A DNA stretch of 64,000 nt from Polynucleobacter sp. MWH-CaK5 (GCF_018687615.1 NZ_CP061299.1:806001-870000); one strand, 5' to 3'. Positions 25,019 through 33,817 are shown, counted from the first letter of the stretch. The notes: generated from the sequence alone by a model not told the origin. Made by a program: numbers and translations.

Positions 25019-27022
25019 ATGGCTGATTCGGCCCGATATGCCTGGCTGAAAGACGAGTTGGCAAGCTTGGATCATGCCTACTACGTTCTTGATGACCCCA
25101 AACTTCCCGATGTTGAATACGACAAGCTCTACCGAGAATTGTTAGCTATTGAGCAGGAGCATCCTGATTGGATCACTTCTGATTCACCATCACAAAGAGT
25201 GAGTGGGCAAGCCAGCGATCTTTTTTCTGAAGTCAAACATGTGGTTCCGATGCTTTCTTTGAATAATGCATTGGAAGACAAAGAGGCTGAGGCTTTTGAT
25301 AAGCGTTGTCGTGAGGGATTAAATTTAAGTGCTGTTGAATATGCTGCTGAACTCAAGTTTGATGGTTTGGCCATATCTTTGCGTTATGAAAATGGTCTTC
25401 TAACTCAAGCCGCCACACGCGGTGATGGTTACAGTGGTGAGGACGTCACAGCCAACATCAGAACAATCAAGGCGATCCCTTTAAAACTTAAAGGTGCTTC
25501 ACATCCAAAAGTCTTGGATGTTCGAGGCGAAGTCTTTATGAGTCATAAAGACTTTGAAAGTTTGAATCAAGCTGCCATCAATAAATCTGAGAAAACTTTT
25601 GCCAACCCAAGAAATGCGGCAGCGGGTAGTTTGCGTCAATTAGATCCTAGAATCACTGCGCAACGGACCTTGTCTTTTTATGCCTACGGTATTGGTCAAT
25701 GTGAACCGTCAATCTTTGTACCTAAAACGCATTCTGAATTATTAGATCTCTATGCATCTTGGGGTTTGCCTGTTTGCGAACATCGCGCAGTCGTTCAATC
25801 GATTGATGGCTTGATGGGGTTTTATCAGTCGATTGGTGCCTTGCGTGATCAATTGCCTTATGACATTGATGGGGTGGTTTATAAAGTTAATTCAAGAGAA
25901 CTGCAAGAAGATTTAGGCTTTGTTTCAAGAGCGCCCAGATTTGCTGTGGCTCATAAATACCCAGCCCAAGAGGCTCTGACAACTGTCTTGGGTATTGATG
26001 TCCAAGTGGGTCGAACTGGGGCGATCACACCAGTAGCCAGACTTTCACCGGTGGTGGTTGGTGGCGTGACTGTTACCAATGCCACTTTGCACAATGAAGA
26101 TGAGGTTCGTCGCAAAGATGTTCACATTGGCGATACCGTGGTGGTTCGTCGTGCAGGTGATGTGATTCCTGAAGTTGTTTCAGCCATCAAAGAGAAGCGC
26201 CCATCTTCAGCGATTGCTTTTGTCATGCCCACATCTTGCCCGATTTGCGGCTCTCATATTGAAAAGCCAGAGGAAGAGGCTATTGCAAGATGCAGTGGTG
26301 GGTTGTTTTGCCCAGCTCAGCGCAAGCAAGCGCTTTTACACTTTGCTCAACGCAGAGCGATGGATATTGATGGCTTAGGTGAAAAAATTGTTGATCAGTT
26401 AGTCGAACAATCCATTGTAAGAACTCCAGCCGATTTGTATCGCTTGGGCTTAATGGCTTTGGCCAATTTAGACCGAATGGGTGAAAAGTCGGCTGAGAAC
26501 TTACTTCAGTCAATTGAAAAATCCAGAAAAAATACCTTGGCTAGATTTATTTTTGCCCTGGGGATTCGTCACGTTGGTGAGAGCACCGCCAAAGATTTGG
26601 CCAAATACTTTGGGCAGATTGAAAAGCTCATGGTTGCCAATGAAGAAGAATTACTTCAGGTCAATGATGTCGGTCCCGTAGTCGCAAAATCATTGCTCAG
26701 TTTCTTTAGTGAATCTCATAACAGAGAGGTTGTTGAGCAATTATTGGCATCTGGCATTGAGCTTGAGGTGGAAACCTCAACGATCAACCCAGAATTACTT
26801 GGTAAAACATTTGTTTTGACGGGAACATTACCCACCATGTCGCGTGATGAAGCAAAAGCTCTGTTAGAAAAGGCTGGAGCAAAAGTTGCAGGATCTGTGT
26901 CTGCCAAAACACATTATGTGGTTGCTGGTGCTGATGCTGGAAGCAAGCTTGAGAAAGCTCAAGAGTTAGGTGTTGCAGTGATTGATGAGGTTCAGATGTT
27001 GGCTTTACTTCAATCTAATTAG
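25019..27022 (+). CDS. ligA: NAD-dependent DNA ligase
   Basis: Seals nicks in replication and repair using NAD+. The domains are in the standard order: the Ia NMN-binding domain (YYVLDDPKLPDVEYDKLY), the adenylation domain with nucleophile K113 in ELKFDGLAIS, and the OB fold (VGRTGAITPVARLSPV). Then come a four-Cys zinc finger (CPICGS, CSGGLFCPAQ), the HhH domain (RHVGESTAKDLAKYFG, VNDVGPVVAKS) and a C-terminal BRCT domain (from about 590, GKTFVLTGTLPTMSRDEA). Length 667 is normal. It starts 6 bases after zipA and ends overlapping the convergent oxidase gene by four bases. Confidence 0.98.
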   Translation: MADSARYAWLKDELASLDHAYYVLDDPKLPDVEYDKLYRELLAIEQEHPDWITSDSPSQRVSGQASDLFSEVKHVVPMLSLNNALEDKEAEAFDKRCREGLNLSAVEYAAELKFDGLAISLRYENGLLTQAATRGDGYSGEDVTANIRTIKAIPLKLKGASHPKVLDVRGEVFMSHKDFESLNQAAINKSEKTFANPRNAAAGSLRQLDPRITAQRTLSFYAYGIGQCEPSIFVPKTHSELLDLYASWGLPVCEHRAVVQSIDGLMGFYQSIGALRDQLPYDIDGVVYKVNSRELQEDLGFVSRAPRFAVAHKYPAQEALTTVLGIDVQVGRTGAITPVARLSPVVVGGVTVTNATLHNEDEVRRKDVHIGDTVVVRRAGDVIPEVVSAIKEKRPSSAIAFVMPTSCPICGSHIEKPEEEAIARCSGGLFCPAQRKQALLHFAQRRAMDIDGLGEKIVDQLVEQSIVRTPADLYRLGLMALANLDRMGEKSAENLLQSIEKSRKNTLARFIFALGIRHVGESTAKDLAKYFGQIEKLMVANEEELLQVNDVGPVVAKSLLSFFSESHNREVVEQLLASGIELEVETSTINPELLGKTFVLTGTLPTMSRDEAKALLEKAGAKVAGSVSAKTHYVVAGADAGSKLEKAQELGVAVIDEVQMLALLQSN

Positions 27023-27627
27023 CTAGCAATACCTTTGTCATAATCATCCGCAAAAGCGTGATTAACATCACTGTGGCCTTGTTCATCAGCTCTCACCGCA
27101 ATCACAACATCACGTAGCATGGCATTAGCAGGCAAATTCCAATATTCGATTGCAATGGCTGGCGCAGGGATGTTTAGTTCAGGATTGGCATCAATTTGCG
27201 CAAGATAATCTGTGTAACTGATCACAGCCTCTTCCTCGAAATAGCCGACGATGCGGTGCGCTGTTCTTGGGAAAAAGACATAAATAAAGAAAAACAAATG
27301 CCAAAACACTGCTTGAGCAATCAAGACAATCATTCGCTCAAGCCAGTTTGGCTTTGCAACTTCAAGGAATGTCATGAGATGCATGCGCTCATTTTCTGCT
27401 TCAGCCAATAGTGTGCGAATCTTTGGTCCATAACCTGTTTTCATTTGGCGCAGACTTTTAAGATGTGTCCACATACCCGCAACCATTCCTGGAACGGCCG
27501 CCACTGTCTCAAGAACCACAGCTCTGTGACCATATCGACCGCTGAAAAATGTGTCTGCAGTCCATCTTAGTAACAGGGTGAATCTTTTTGCAACTCGATC
27601 GCTAAGGCTTGAAGGATTGTGTCTCAT
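27019..27627 (-). CDS. aox: Alternative oxidase (cyanide-insensitive ubiquinol oxidase)
   Basis: A di-iron membrane-bound ubiquinol:O2 oxidoreductase that bypasses complexes III and IV without pumping protons. All iron-ligand motifs of the AOX family are present: E40 in LETVAAVPGM, E80-x2-H83 in EAENERMHLM, the glutamate cluster 131-133 in GYFEEEAVISY, and E182-x2-H185 in RADEQGHSDVNHAF. The two hydrophobic helices are membrane-associated (about 42-60 and 98-120). The 202-residue length suits bacterial forms without the plant N-terminal regulatory cysteine; no cysteine is present at all. AOX is patchily spread in proteobacteria, so lateral acquisition is possible. Codon and base use look like the core genes, unlike the cassette upstream. 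Confidence 0.93.
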   Translation of the reverse strand: MRHNPSSLSDRVAKRFTLLLRWTADTFFSGRYGHRAVVLETVAAVPGMVAGMWTHLKSLRQMKTGYGPKIRTLLAEAENERMHLMTFLEVAKPNWLERMIVLIAQAVFWHLFFFIYVFFPRTAHRIVGYFEEEAVISYTDYLAQIDANPELNIPAPAIAIEYWNLPANAMLRDVVIAVRADEQGHSDVNHAFADDYDKGIAS

Positions 27628-27662
27628 AGCTTATTTCCTATAGGATGTTTAGGCAAGGCAAA

Positions 27663-27675
27663 AAGCATTGTGCTT
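27663..27675. promoter_or_regulatory. Candidate operator upstream of aox (AAGCA-TTG-TGCTT)
   Basis: A perfect 5-bp dyad with a 3-base centre lies 36-48 bases before the aox start codon, where a repressor or activator would overlap the promoter. I cannot place a convincing -35/-10 pair for aox; AT-rich TTTTATATGCT (minus strand, about 27709-27699) may be the -10 region. The regulator is unknown. Confidence 0.3.
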
Positions 27676-27757
27676 AAAAGTAAGACTGAAACGACTGTAG
27701 CATATAAAACAGGCTATTGTTGAGCTATTTAAACAAATTAGAGAGTGCTTAAAAAGA

Positions 27758-27814
27758 CTACAAAATAAGAATTTTGTAGGAAATTTCCCACGTAACTTTC
27801 AGAAAATTCCTACA
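27758..27814. repeat. Nested inverted repeats at the left edge of the AT-rich cassette
   Basis: Three symmetric elements are packed together. CTACAAAA (27758-27765) and TTTTGTAG (27772-27779) form an 8-bp hairpin. GGAAATTTCC (27779-27788) is a perfect palindrome. TGTAGGAA (27775-27782) is repeated inverted as TTCCTACA (27807-27814). They lie 66-122 bases before the first cassette gene. They could be a terminator plus operator, or the end of a former mobile unit; I see no matching copy at the other cassette edge. Confidence 0.55.
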
Positions 27815-27879
27815 CTTTACTGCTGTAAAAATACCTTACTAGATATTTATTATTTTTTCTTTTGAGCGAGGAAATAATT

Positions 27880-29001
27880 TTGGAAAAGAGAGAGGTATTT
27901 TTTAAATCAATAAATTCTGTAAACAACTTGCCAAAAGATTCTGTTGCAATTGTTGTTACGCATCTTGTTGAGGATGCTAGGGTTTTTTTAAAAATATTAG
28001 GAGAGCAATTTACAAAGCTAATAATAATTCCAAAGCATAGCTCCAAAACACATACAACAATTGATGATTACTCTAAATATGGGCTGATGTTAGATGTATC
28101 AAGATTTCAAATTGATCAAGAACCAGAATCTTTTTTTAGAACATTAGATTCGCACATAAATACTAAACAATTCATAATTTTTGATATGGGTGGTTATTTC
28201 TCATCGCAAATTGCGTATTTAAATGATAGAAAAAATAAATTTTTGGGAGTAATTGAAGATACAGAAAATGGTCACTTAAGATATCAAAAGGCCTTAAAAA
28301 ACCCAAACAAACCAACATTTCCAATTATTTCAGTGGCAAGAAGCACTCTTAAGGATCCTGAAGATATATTAGTTGGCCAGGCAATTGCATTTTCAATAGA
28401 AAAAATTCTTAGGTCCAGATTGGAGGTATTGGTTGGAAAAACAGTTCTTGTGATTGGGTATGGAAAGATTGGAAGTGGAATTTGTGCGGCATTAAAAGGT
28501 AGGGCTTCTCATATTTATTTCTTTGATGAGGACCCAATTAAAACTGTTAAAGGATTGGCATCTGGTATTCAGAGCGGAGAAAGAGATATTTTGATCAAAA
28601 GTGCAGATTTAATTGTATCTGCTACTGGGAATAAAGCCTTAAGCAAGAAAGATTTAGACAATTTTAAATCAGGAGTGTATATATTTTCGGCAACATCCTC
28701 TGATGATGAATTCAATACTTGTCTACTCGAGTATTTTGAGGATGATTCTTCAGGCGGAAATCATCAAAAGCCAAAAAATCTCTTAAAAAATAAAGTAGCG
28801 TATTTATTTAACAAAGGTAACTCTGTTAATTTTATTGATGGAGGTGTTGTTGATAGATACATTGAGTTAGTGCAAGCCGAAATGATTTATGCGGCATCAA
28901 TAATTCTGCAAAAAGAATTGGGCGTTATTACTCAAATAAAAAATGAAGAAAAAAAATTTATTGCTGAAAAATGGCTTAATAAATATTTCTTTAAATATTG
29001 A
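27880..29001 (+). CDS. Divergent S-adenosylhomocysteine-hydrolase-like protein
   Basis: A 373-residue cytoplasmic protein that resembles adenosylhomocysteinase along its length but is shorter (usual 430-470). By eye, IFDMGGYFSS aligns with the DDGGDLT block, GVIEDTENG with GxxEETTTG, and STLKDPEDILVG with the segment holding the catalytic Lys and Asp (here K158 and D162, kept). The NAD Rossmann loop GYGKIGSG (193-200) with FFDEDPIK is intact, as is SATGN. Changed positions include the second Asp of DDGG (Met), the Asn before the catalytic Lys (Ala) and the His of NIGHFDxE (Ser). So it may use NAD on a related nucleoside but not SAH itself. TTG 27880 is chosen because GAGGAA lies 7 bases upstream. 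Base composition is far richer in A+T than the flanks. Confidence 0.68.
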   Translation: MEKREVFFKSINSVNNLPKDSVAIVVTHLVEDARVFLKILGEQFTKLIIIPKHSSKTHTTIDDYSKYGLMLDVSRFQIDQEPESFFRTLDSHINTKQFIIFDMGGYFSSQIAYLNDRKNKFLGVIEDTENGHLRYQKALKNPNKPTFPIISVARSTLKDPEDILVGQAIAFSIEKILRSRLEVLVGKTVLVIGYGKIGSGICAALKGRASHIYFFDEDPIKTVKGLASGIQSGERDILIKSADLIVSATGNKALSKKDLDNFKSGVYIFSATSSDDEFNTCLLEYFEDDSSGGNHQKPKNLLKNKVAYLFNKGNSVNFIDGGVVDRYIELVQAEMIYAASIILQKELGVITQIKNEEKKFIAEKWLNKYFFKY

Positions 29002-29870
29002 TGGATTCTTTATTTGTTATTGCTGTCGCTTGTTTTTCAAGCTTATCCAGAGCTTCTATTAATGTAATAGATCGCTGGCAATTTGCTTATAAGAAAGAAT
29101 GTGTAATTCAAATTACCTTTTTTAACAACTTGTTTCCAGTTTTTCTTGCAGTGGTCTGCAGCCTATTACTTGGTTACGGTAATTTAGTTTACAAAAATAT
29201 TTTTTGCTTAGATGCATTTTTTTTTGGGGCAATTATTCAAGTTGTTGCTATTACTTTTTCATATGCAATTAAGAAGTATGAGTTGTTGAAAGTCACTCTC
29301 ATGACCAGGGCATCAGACTTTTTTATGCCAATAATCTTTGGATTTATTAGTGGATTTCACAACATAAATCAAATAGCAGTTCAGCTGATTGGCTTTTTAA
29401 TTACAGTCCCTTTGTTTTTGAGGTTTAAAATTTTTGAGCTTAATTCCTTATACTTTCTTGTACTTATTGTATTGGGAGTTACTGCTCAGGCAATTTTTGG
29501 TAAGTATTTTATGGGAAATTATTTTTCACATAATAATTTTGAAGGGCTAATTTTTTTTACTATTGGGGTAATTTTCTGGAGGACCATCTGGACATTACCA
29601 ATGTTATTTTATAAATTTAAAACGCTAAATTTTTCTATTGCTCTATTAAAAATTACTTTACTAAGATCAATTTTGACTTTGGGGACTCAAATATCTTTTA
29701 TTTACACTATCAATTCAATTTTTGTAGATATTGCTCTCCCAATTTTGAATTTAACGGGTTTATTTTCCATCGTACTTGCTAGTTTATTGATGAAGGAAAA
29801 ATTGGGTGATCATGTATTAGGATTAATTTTTCTTACATTTCTTATTTCAGGGGTTGCAAGTTATGTTTGA
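29001..29870 (+). CDS. DMT/EamA-like membrane permease of the AT-rich cassette
   Basis: A 289-residue integral membrane protein with about ten hydrophobic segments, very rich in Phe, Ile and Leu. Two-fold organisation and the closing segment (ILNLTGLFSIVLASLLMKEKLG, about 243-264, with the LxxE/KE turn before the last helix) are typical of the drug/metabolite transporter superfamily. Direction and substrate are unknown. Its ATG overlaps the stop of the SAHH-like gene (TGATG), so expression is coupled and the two probably act on one metabolite. An in-frame TTG three bases earlier is also possible. A+T content is as high as in its upstream partner. I judge the DMT assignment likely but not certain. 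Confidence 0.65.
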   Translation: MDSLFVIAVACFSSLSRASINVIDRWQFAYKKECVIQITFFNNLFPVFLAVVCSLLLGYGNLVYKNIFCLDAFFFGAIIQVVAITFSYAIKKYELLKVTLMTRASDFFMPIIFGFISGFHNINQIAVQLIGFLITVPLFLRFKIFELNSLYFLVLIVLGVTAQAIFGKYFMGNYFSHNNFEGLIFFTIGVIFWRTIWTLPMLFYKFKTLNFSIALLKITLLRSILTLGTQISFIYTINSIFVDIALPILNLTGLFSIVLASLLMKEKLGDHVLGLIFLTFLISGVASYV

Positions 29871-30357
29871 TATCAACAAGTTTATAAATCTTTACTTTCA
29901 AAGGGCAAATAAACTGAATTTATACATTGATCCAAAATTCAATTCTATTTATAAGTCCAGTCAATATGATTTTCATTTAACAGCCAGTGGCATAGTTATC
30001 AGAGATGATTCTGTTTTGCTGATTTTCCACCGCTACATTAAAGAATGGTTTCAACCTGGCGGACATATTGATGATGGTGAATTGCCACATATTGCTGCTC
30101 AAAGAGAGGTTCTTGAGGAAACTGGATGGCAAACTTCATTGCTTGGAGATGATATTCCTGTAGATATTGATATTCATCTGATACCTGAAAACCCTCTTAA
30201 AGCACAGCCAGAGCATTGGCACATTGACTGTGCGTTTTTGCTTAATCCCATTACACAATCATCTCCCTCAGATCCTGAGGTTTCCAAATGGTTCAGGTTT
30301 GCTGAAGTATCTAATGAGAGAATTAAAAGAGTGATTAACTTGGCAGAAAAAAACTAA
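29863..30357 (+). CDS. Nudix hydrolase of the AT-rich cassette
   Basis: A 164-residue Nudix protein. The catalytic box is complete at residues 67-89: G-HIDDG-E-LPHIAAQ-RE-VL-EE-TG-W. An N-terminal helix (about 1-40) precedes the fold, and the C-terminal half has HWHIDCAFLL, a strand seen in nucleotide- or sugar-phosphate-specific members. Substrate is unknown; a nucleoside diphosphate derivative linked to the SAHH-like enzyme is a reasonable guess only. ATG 29863 lies inside the end of the permease gene (8-base overlap), so it is the third coupled gene. The stop codon overlaps the convergent glnD stop by four bases. The 3' half looks less AT-rich than the two upstream genes. Confidence 0.85.
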   Translation: MFDINKFINLYFQRANKLNLYIDPKFNSIYKSSQYDFHLTASGIVIRDDSVLLIFHRYIKEWFQPGGHIDDGELPHIAAQREVLEETGWQTSLLGDDIPVDIDIHLIPENPLKAQPEHWHIDCAFLLNPITQSSPSDPEVSKWFRFAEVSNERIKRVINLAEKN

Positions 30358-32918
30358 ACTGCTAAAGCATCCAAGATCTCTGTTTCAAGTTGGACTTGTA
30401 TTTTTGAATCTTTGGACAGGTTGTGTCCATCTAACAAGAATACGTCCTCGATGCGCTCACCCAATGTATTGATTCTGGCAGTATGAAGAGAGATATGGTG
30501 CTCAGCCAAAATCTTGGCTATCGCGTAGAGAAGTCCTGTCCTATCGTTGGCGGACACAGATAAGACATAGTATTGTCCGCGCTCATCAGCCCTGAGGCTC
30601 ACGCGAGGTTGAATGGGGAAGCTTCTTGATTGTCTTGATAGGCGACCCTTGCTAGGATTTGGCAGTGGAGCGCTTTGTTGAAGCATTGCAGCCAAGTCAT
30701 GCTCAACCAGTTGAATGATGTCTCGATAATGACCTCCTTCACGCAACATATTCGTTCCAGAAATCTGGAAAGTGTCTAAAGCATAGCCATGCTGTGTCGT
30801 ATGAATCTTGGCATCTAAAATTGAAAAACCCTGTTGATCAAAGTAAGCGCAAATCCTAGCAAATAGATCTACTTGATCCTTCACATAAACACCAACCTGC
30901 AAACCTTCACCAATTTGAGATAGACGCGCTCTCACAATTGGCTCGGAATAATTCACACGACCATGCAAATGTTTGGTGAGCCAAGCGATATCACTGGGTT
31001 CATGTCTTAAAAAGAAAGAAATATCTAATTGTTTCCAGAGATTCTCATGAGCATCTGCTTGAAGACCAAACAGGCGAAGCATTTTTTTTGCCTCTGACTG
31101 ATTTTGTTCTAACTCAGAGCTAAGATCGTGTTGTTCGCCACCAAGAATTCTCAAAGTGAGCTTGTATAAATCTTCTAGTAGTTTGCCTTTCCAAGCATTC
31201 CATACTTTGGGGCTGGTTCCTCTGACGTCTGCGACGGTCAATAAGTAAAGAGCCGTTAGGCGTCTTTCTGTCTTTACCTTCTTGGCAAACGCCTTGATCA
31301 CATCTGGATCGCTGATATCTTGTTTTTGTGCAACTTGGCTCATGGTCAAATGCTCAGCAACCAACCACACCAATAAATCAGTATCTTCCTTATTCAAGCC
31401 ATGCTGTTTACCAAATAGACGAGCATCTTTTTTACCAAGATCTGAGTGGTCACCACCGCGTCCTTTGGCAATGTCATGGAATAAGGCTGCTAAGATCAAG
31501 AGCCATGGCTTGTCATAGTTGGCAGCCAGTTGACTACAGAATGGAAACTCGTGTGTGTGCTCCACAATCCAAAAGCGTCGCACATTGCGCAGCACCATCA
31601 AGATGTGTTGATCGACTGTGTACACATGAAATAAATCATGTTGCATCTGCCCAACGATCCGCCTAAAGGCAGGTAGATAACGACCCAAGACACTGGTTTG
31701 GTTCATTAAGCGGAATGCATTTGTGACGCCTTGAGGTTGGCGCACAATCTCCATGAAATATTCTCGGTTTTCGGCTTGCTTGCGCCATTCAGCATTCATG
31801 AGATTTCTGGCGTTATACAAACCTCTCAGTATTTGCGCTGAGAATCCATTCACTCCTGGAGTTTTTGTATAAAGCAAAAAAGCCCGCAAAATTTGATTGG
31901 GGTGTTTCTCAAATAAGTTTGGATCCAAGATATCCAGCAAACCTTGTTTCTCAACAAAATGCTCTGAGACTGGTCTGGTGATTCTGGATTCTTTAGGGAA
32001 AAGAATCGCCTCAATATTTTGTAGCAGAATTTCATTGAGCTGGGTCACCGCTTTAGCGGCCCAGTAATACTTCTTCATGATCTTTTCGCTGGCACGAGTG
32101 CCATTCTCTGAGGTCAAACCAAATGATTCGGCGAGCTGTGTTTGCAAATCGAACACCAAAACATCTTGACGTCTCTTGGCAACCAAGTGCAATTGAGTAC
32201 GCAAGGTTTGTAATAGCTTTAGATTCTTATTGATCTCTAATGATTCACGCTTGGTCAACAGACCTTTTTTATGTAAATCGGAAAAGCTATTTCCCAGCTT
32301 GGCAGCTTTGGTCATCCATAGAATCACTTGCAGATCTCTTAAGCCACCGGGGCTTTCTTTGCAGTTGGGTTCTAAGGAGTAGGGTGTGTCGTTGTATTTG
32401 TGATGTCTTTGACGCAGTTCTGATAACTTCGCTTGATAAAACGCCTTGGCATCCATGGCAGCGTCAAATTGCACCAAGAATCGACGGTAGAGTTTTTTAT
32501 CTCCACCAACTAGACGTGATTCAAGAAGTGCGGTTCTAACGGTGATATCAGCTGCTGATTCTTCTAAACACTCTTCGATATTACGTACCGATGAACCAAT
32601 CTCTATGCCAAGATCCCAACAGCGGGTAATGAAGCTTTCAATTTTTGGGGTAGCTATGGCCAATTGATCAGCGCTGAGCTTTTCAGAGAGGAGAACCAGG
32701 ATGTCAACGTCGGAATATGGATATTGCTCCGCTCGACCAAATCCACCTACAGCCACAAGAGCCGCATACTCATCCAAACCATTTTCTTGCCATGCCAACA
32801 ACAATTGCTGATCTATGAGCTGGCAAATATCTTTGGTTAATTTGTGGACGTTTAAATCTTTTTTGAACTCTTCAAAGCGAGCCTCGCGACGAGTTTTAAG
32901 AGTTGCAAGGGTGTCCAT
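30354..32918 (-). CDS. glnD: Bifunctional [protein-PII] uridylyltransferase/uridylyl-removing enzyme
   Basis: The glutamine sensor of nitrogen control: it uridylylates PII proteins when glutamine is low and removes UMP when it is high. Domains in order are the nucleotidyltransferase (VGGFGRAEQYPYSDVDIL, 58-74), a helical linker, the HD hydrolase domain (LFHDIAKGRGGDHS, with H482-D483), and two C-terminal ACT domains that bind glutamine (from about 680, VGVYVKDQVDLFARI, and about 790, YYVLSVSANDRTGLLYAIAK). Length 854 is normal. It is 11 bases downstream of map, an order also seen in gammaproteobacteria (map-glnD near rpsB-tsf). Confidence 0.97.
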   Translation of the reverse strand: MDTLATLKTRREARFEEFKKDLNVHKLTKDICQLIDQQLLLAWQENGLDEYAALVAVGGFGRAEQYPYSDVDILVLLSEKLSADQLAIATPKIESFITRCWDLGIEIGSSVRNIEECLEESAADITVRTALLESRLVGGDKKLYRRFLVQFDAAMDAKAFYQAKLSELRQRHHKYNDTPYSLEPNCKESPGGLRDLQVILWMTKAAKLGNSFSDLHKKGLLTKRESLEINKNLKLLQTLRTQLHLVAKRRQDVLVFDLQTQLAESFGLTSENGTRASEKIMKKYYWAAKAVTQLNEILLQNIEAILFPKESRITRPVSEHFVEKQGLLDILDPNLFEKHPNQILRAFLLYTKTPGVNGFSAQILRGLYNARNLMNAEWRKQAENREYFMEIVRQPQGVTNAFRLMNQTSVLGRYLPAFRRIVGQMQHDLFHVYTVDQHILMVLRNVRRFWIVEHTHEFPFCSQLAANYDKPWLLILAALFHDIAKGRGGDHSDLGKKDARLFGKQHGLNKEDTDLLVWLVAEHLTMSQVAQKQDISDPDVIKAFAKKVKTERRLTALYLLTVADVRGTSPKVWNAWKGKLLEDLYKLTLRILGGEQHDLSSELEQNQSEAKKMLRLFGLQADAHENLWKQLDISFFLRHEPSDIAWLTKHLHGRVNYSEPIVRARLSQIGEGLQVGVYVKDQVDLFARICAYFDQQGFSILDAKIHTTQHGYALDTFQISGTNMLREGGHYRDIIQLVEHDLAAMLQQSAPLPNPSKGRLSRQSRSFPIQPRVSLRADERGQYYVLSVSANDRTGLLYAIAKILAEHHISLHTARINTLGERIEDVFLLDGHNLSKDSKIQVQLETEILDALAV

Positions 32919-32929
32919 TTTTACTGGAT

Positions 32930-33760
32930 TTACGGTCTGAACTTAAGATTGCTAACGCACGCAGGTGGCGGAGGGCTGCCTGCTGAATAGGTCAACACCT
33001 CAACGCCCGTTGGAGTAACCAAGCATGTGTGCTCCCACTGAGCAGATAAGCTGCGATCTTTGGTCTTAACCGTCCATTGATCAGGCATGGTTCTGATATC
33101 TCGTTTACCAGCATTAATCATGGGTTCAATCGTGAAGGTCATGCCTTCGTGGAGTTGCTCACCCAAACCTGGTTTGCCGTAATGCACGATTTGGGGTTCA
33201 TCATGGAACACTTGTCCAATGCCGTGACCGCAATACTCTCTGACCACTGAGTAACCTGCATTTTCTGCATGAGTTTGGATTGCATGACCAATGTCGCCCA
33301 AAGTGCAGCCTGGTTTGACTTGAGCAATCCCCAGCCACATGCACTCGTAAGTGATTTGTGAGAGTCTTTTGGCCAAAATTGAAGGTTCGCCAATCGAAAA
33401 CATTCGGCTGGTATCGCCATAGTAACCAGTGGGGGTGATCACGGTGATATCAAGGTTGACCACATCGCCATCTTTGAGTATCCGATCTCCTGGGATTCCA
33501 TGGCAAATAACGTCATTGACCGAGGTGCAGATGGATTTCGGGAAGGGTGGATAGCCTGGAGGCTGGTAATTAAGGGGTGCTGGGACTGTTTTTTGAACAT
33601 TGACCATGTAATCGTGGCAAATCTGGTCAAGTTCCCCAGTGGTAACGCCTGCCTTGATAAATGGTGTCACATGGTCGAGTACCTCGCTGGCCAAGCGACC
33701 AGCTTCACGCATACCGGCAATGAATTCTTCAGAAGTGGGTTTTTTAGTTTCAGTCAACAT
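32930..33760 (-). CDS. map: Methionine aminopeptidase, type I
   Basis: Removes the initiator methionine from new proteins. The five metal ligands are visible: the two Asp in LDITVITPTGYYGDTSRMF, the His in YCGHGIGQVFHDEP, the Glu in TIEPMI and the Glu in QWEHTCLVT. The 276-residue length includes a short Pro-rich tail (GSPPPPACVSNLKFRP) beyond the usual end near TYS, which is slightly unusual. ATG 33760 is preferred to ATG 33778: GGGG stands just before it, whereas nothing precedes the upstream one. It is divergent from rpsB, with glnD downstream. Confidence 0.94.
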   Translation of the reverse strand: MLTETKKPTSEEFIAGMREAGRLASEVLDHVTPFIKAGVTTGELDQICHDYMVNVQKTVPAPLNYQPPGYPPFPKSICTSVNDVICHGIPGDRILKDGDVVNLDITVITPTGYYGDTSRMFSIGEPSILAKRLSQITYECMWLGIAQVKPGCTLGDIGHAIQTHAENAGYSVVREYCGHGIGQVFHDEPQIVHYGKPGLGEQLHEGMTFTIEPMINAGKRDIRTMPDQWTVKTKDRSLSAQWEHTCLVTPTGVEVLTYSAGSPPPPACVSNLKFRP

Positions 33761-33817
33761 ACCCCGATTATCCAGCATAAATTCATTGTTTTCATGGCTT
33801 TAATACGATTTTTAGGG

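Noticed and set aside
27628..30360. Cassette as a transposon or integron element
   Set aside because: No transposase or integrase, no terminal inverted repeats at both ends and no target duplication could be seen. The inverted repeats exist on the left side only.
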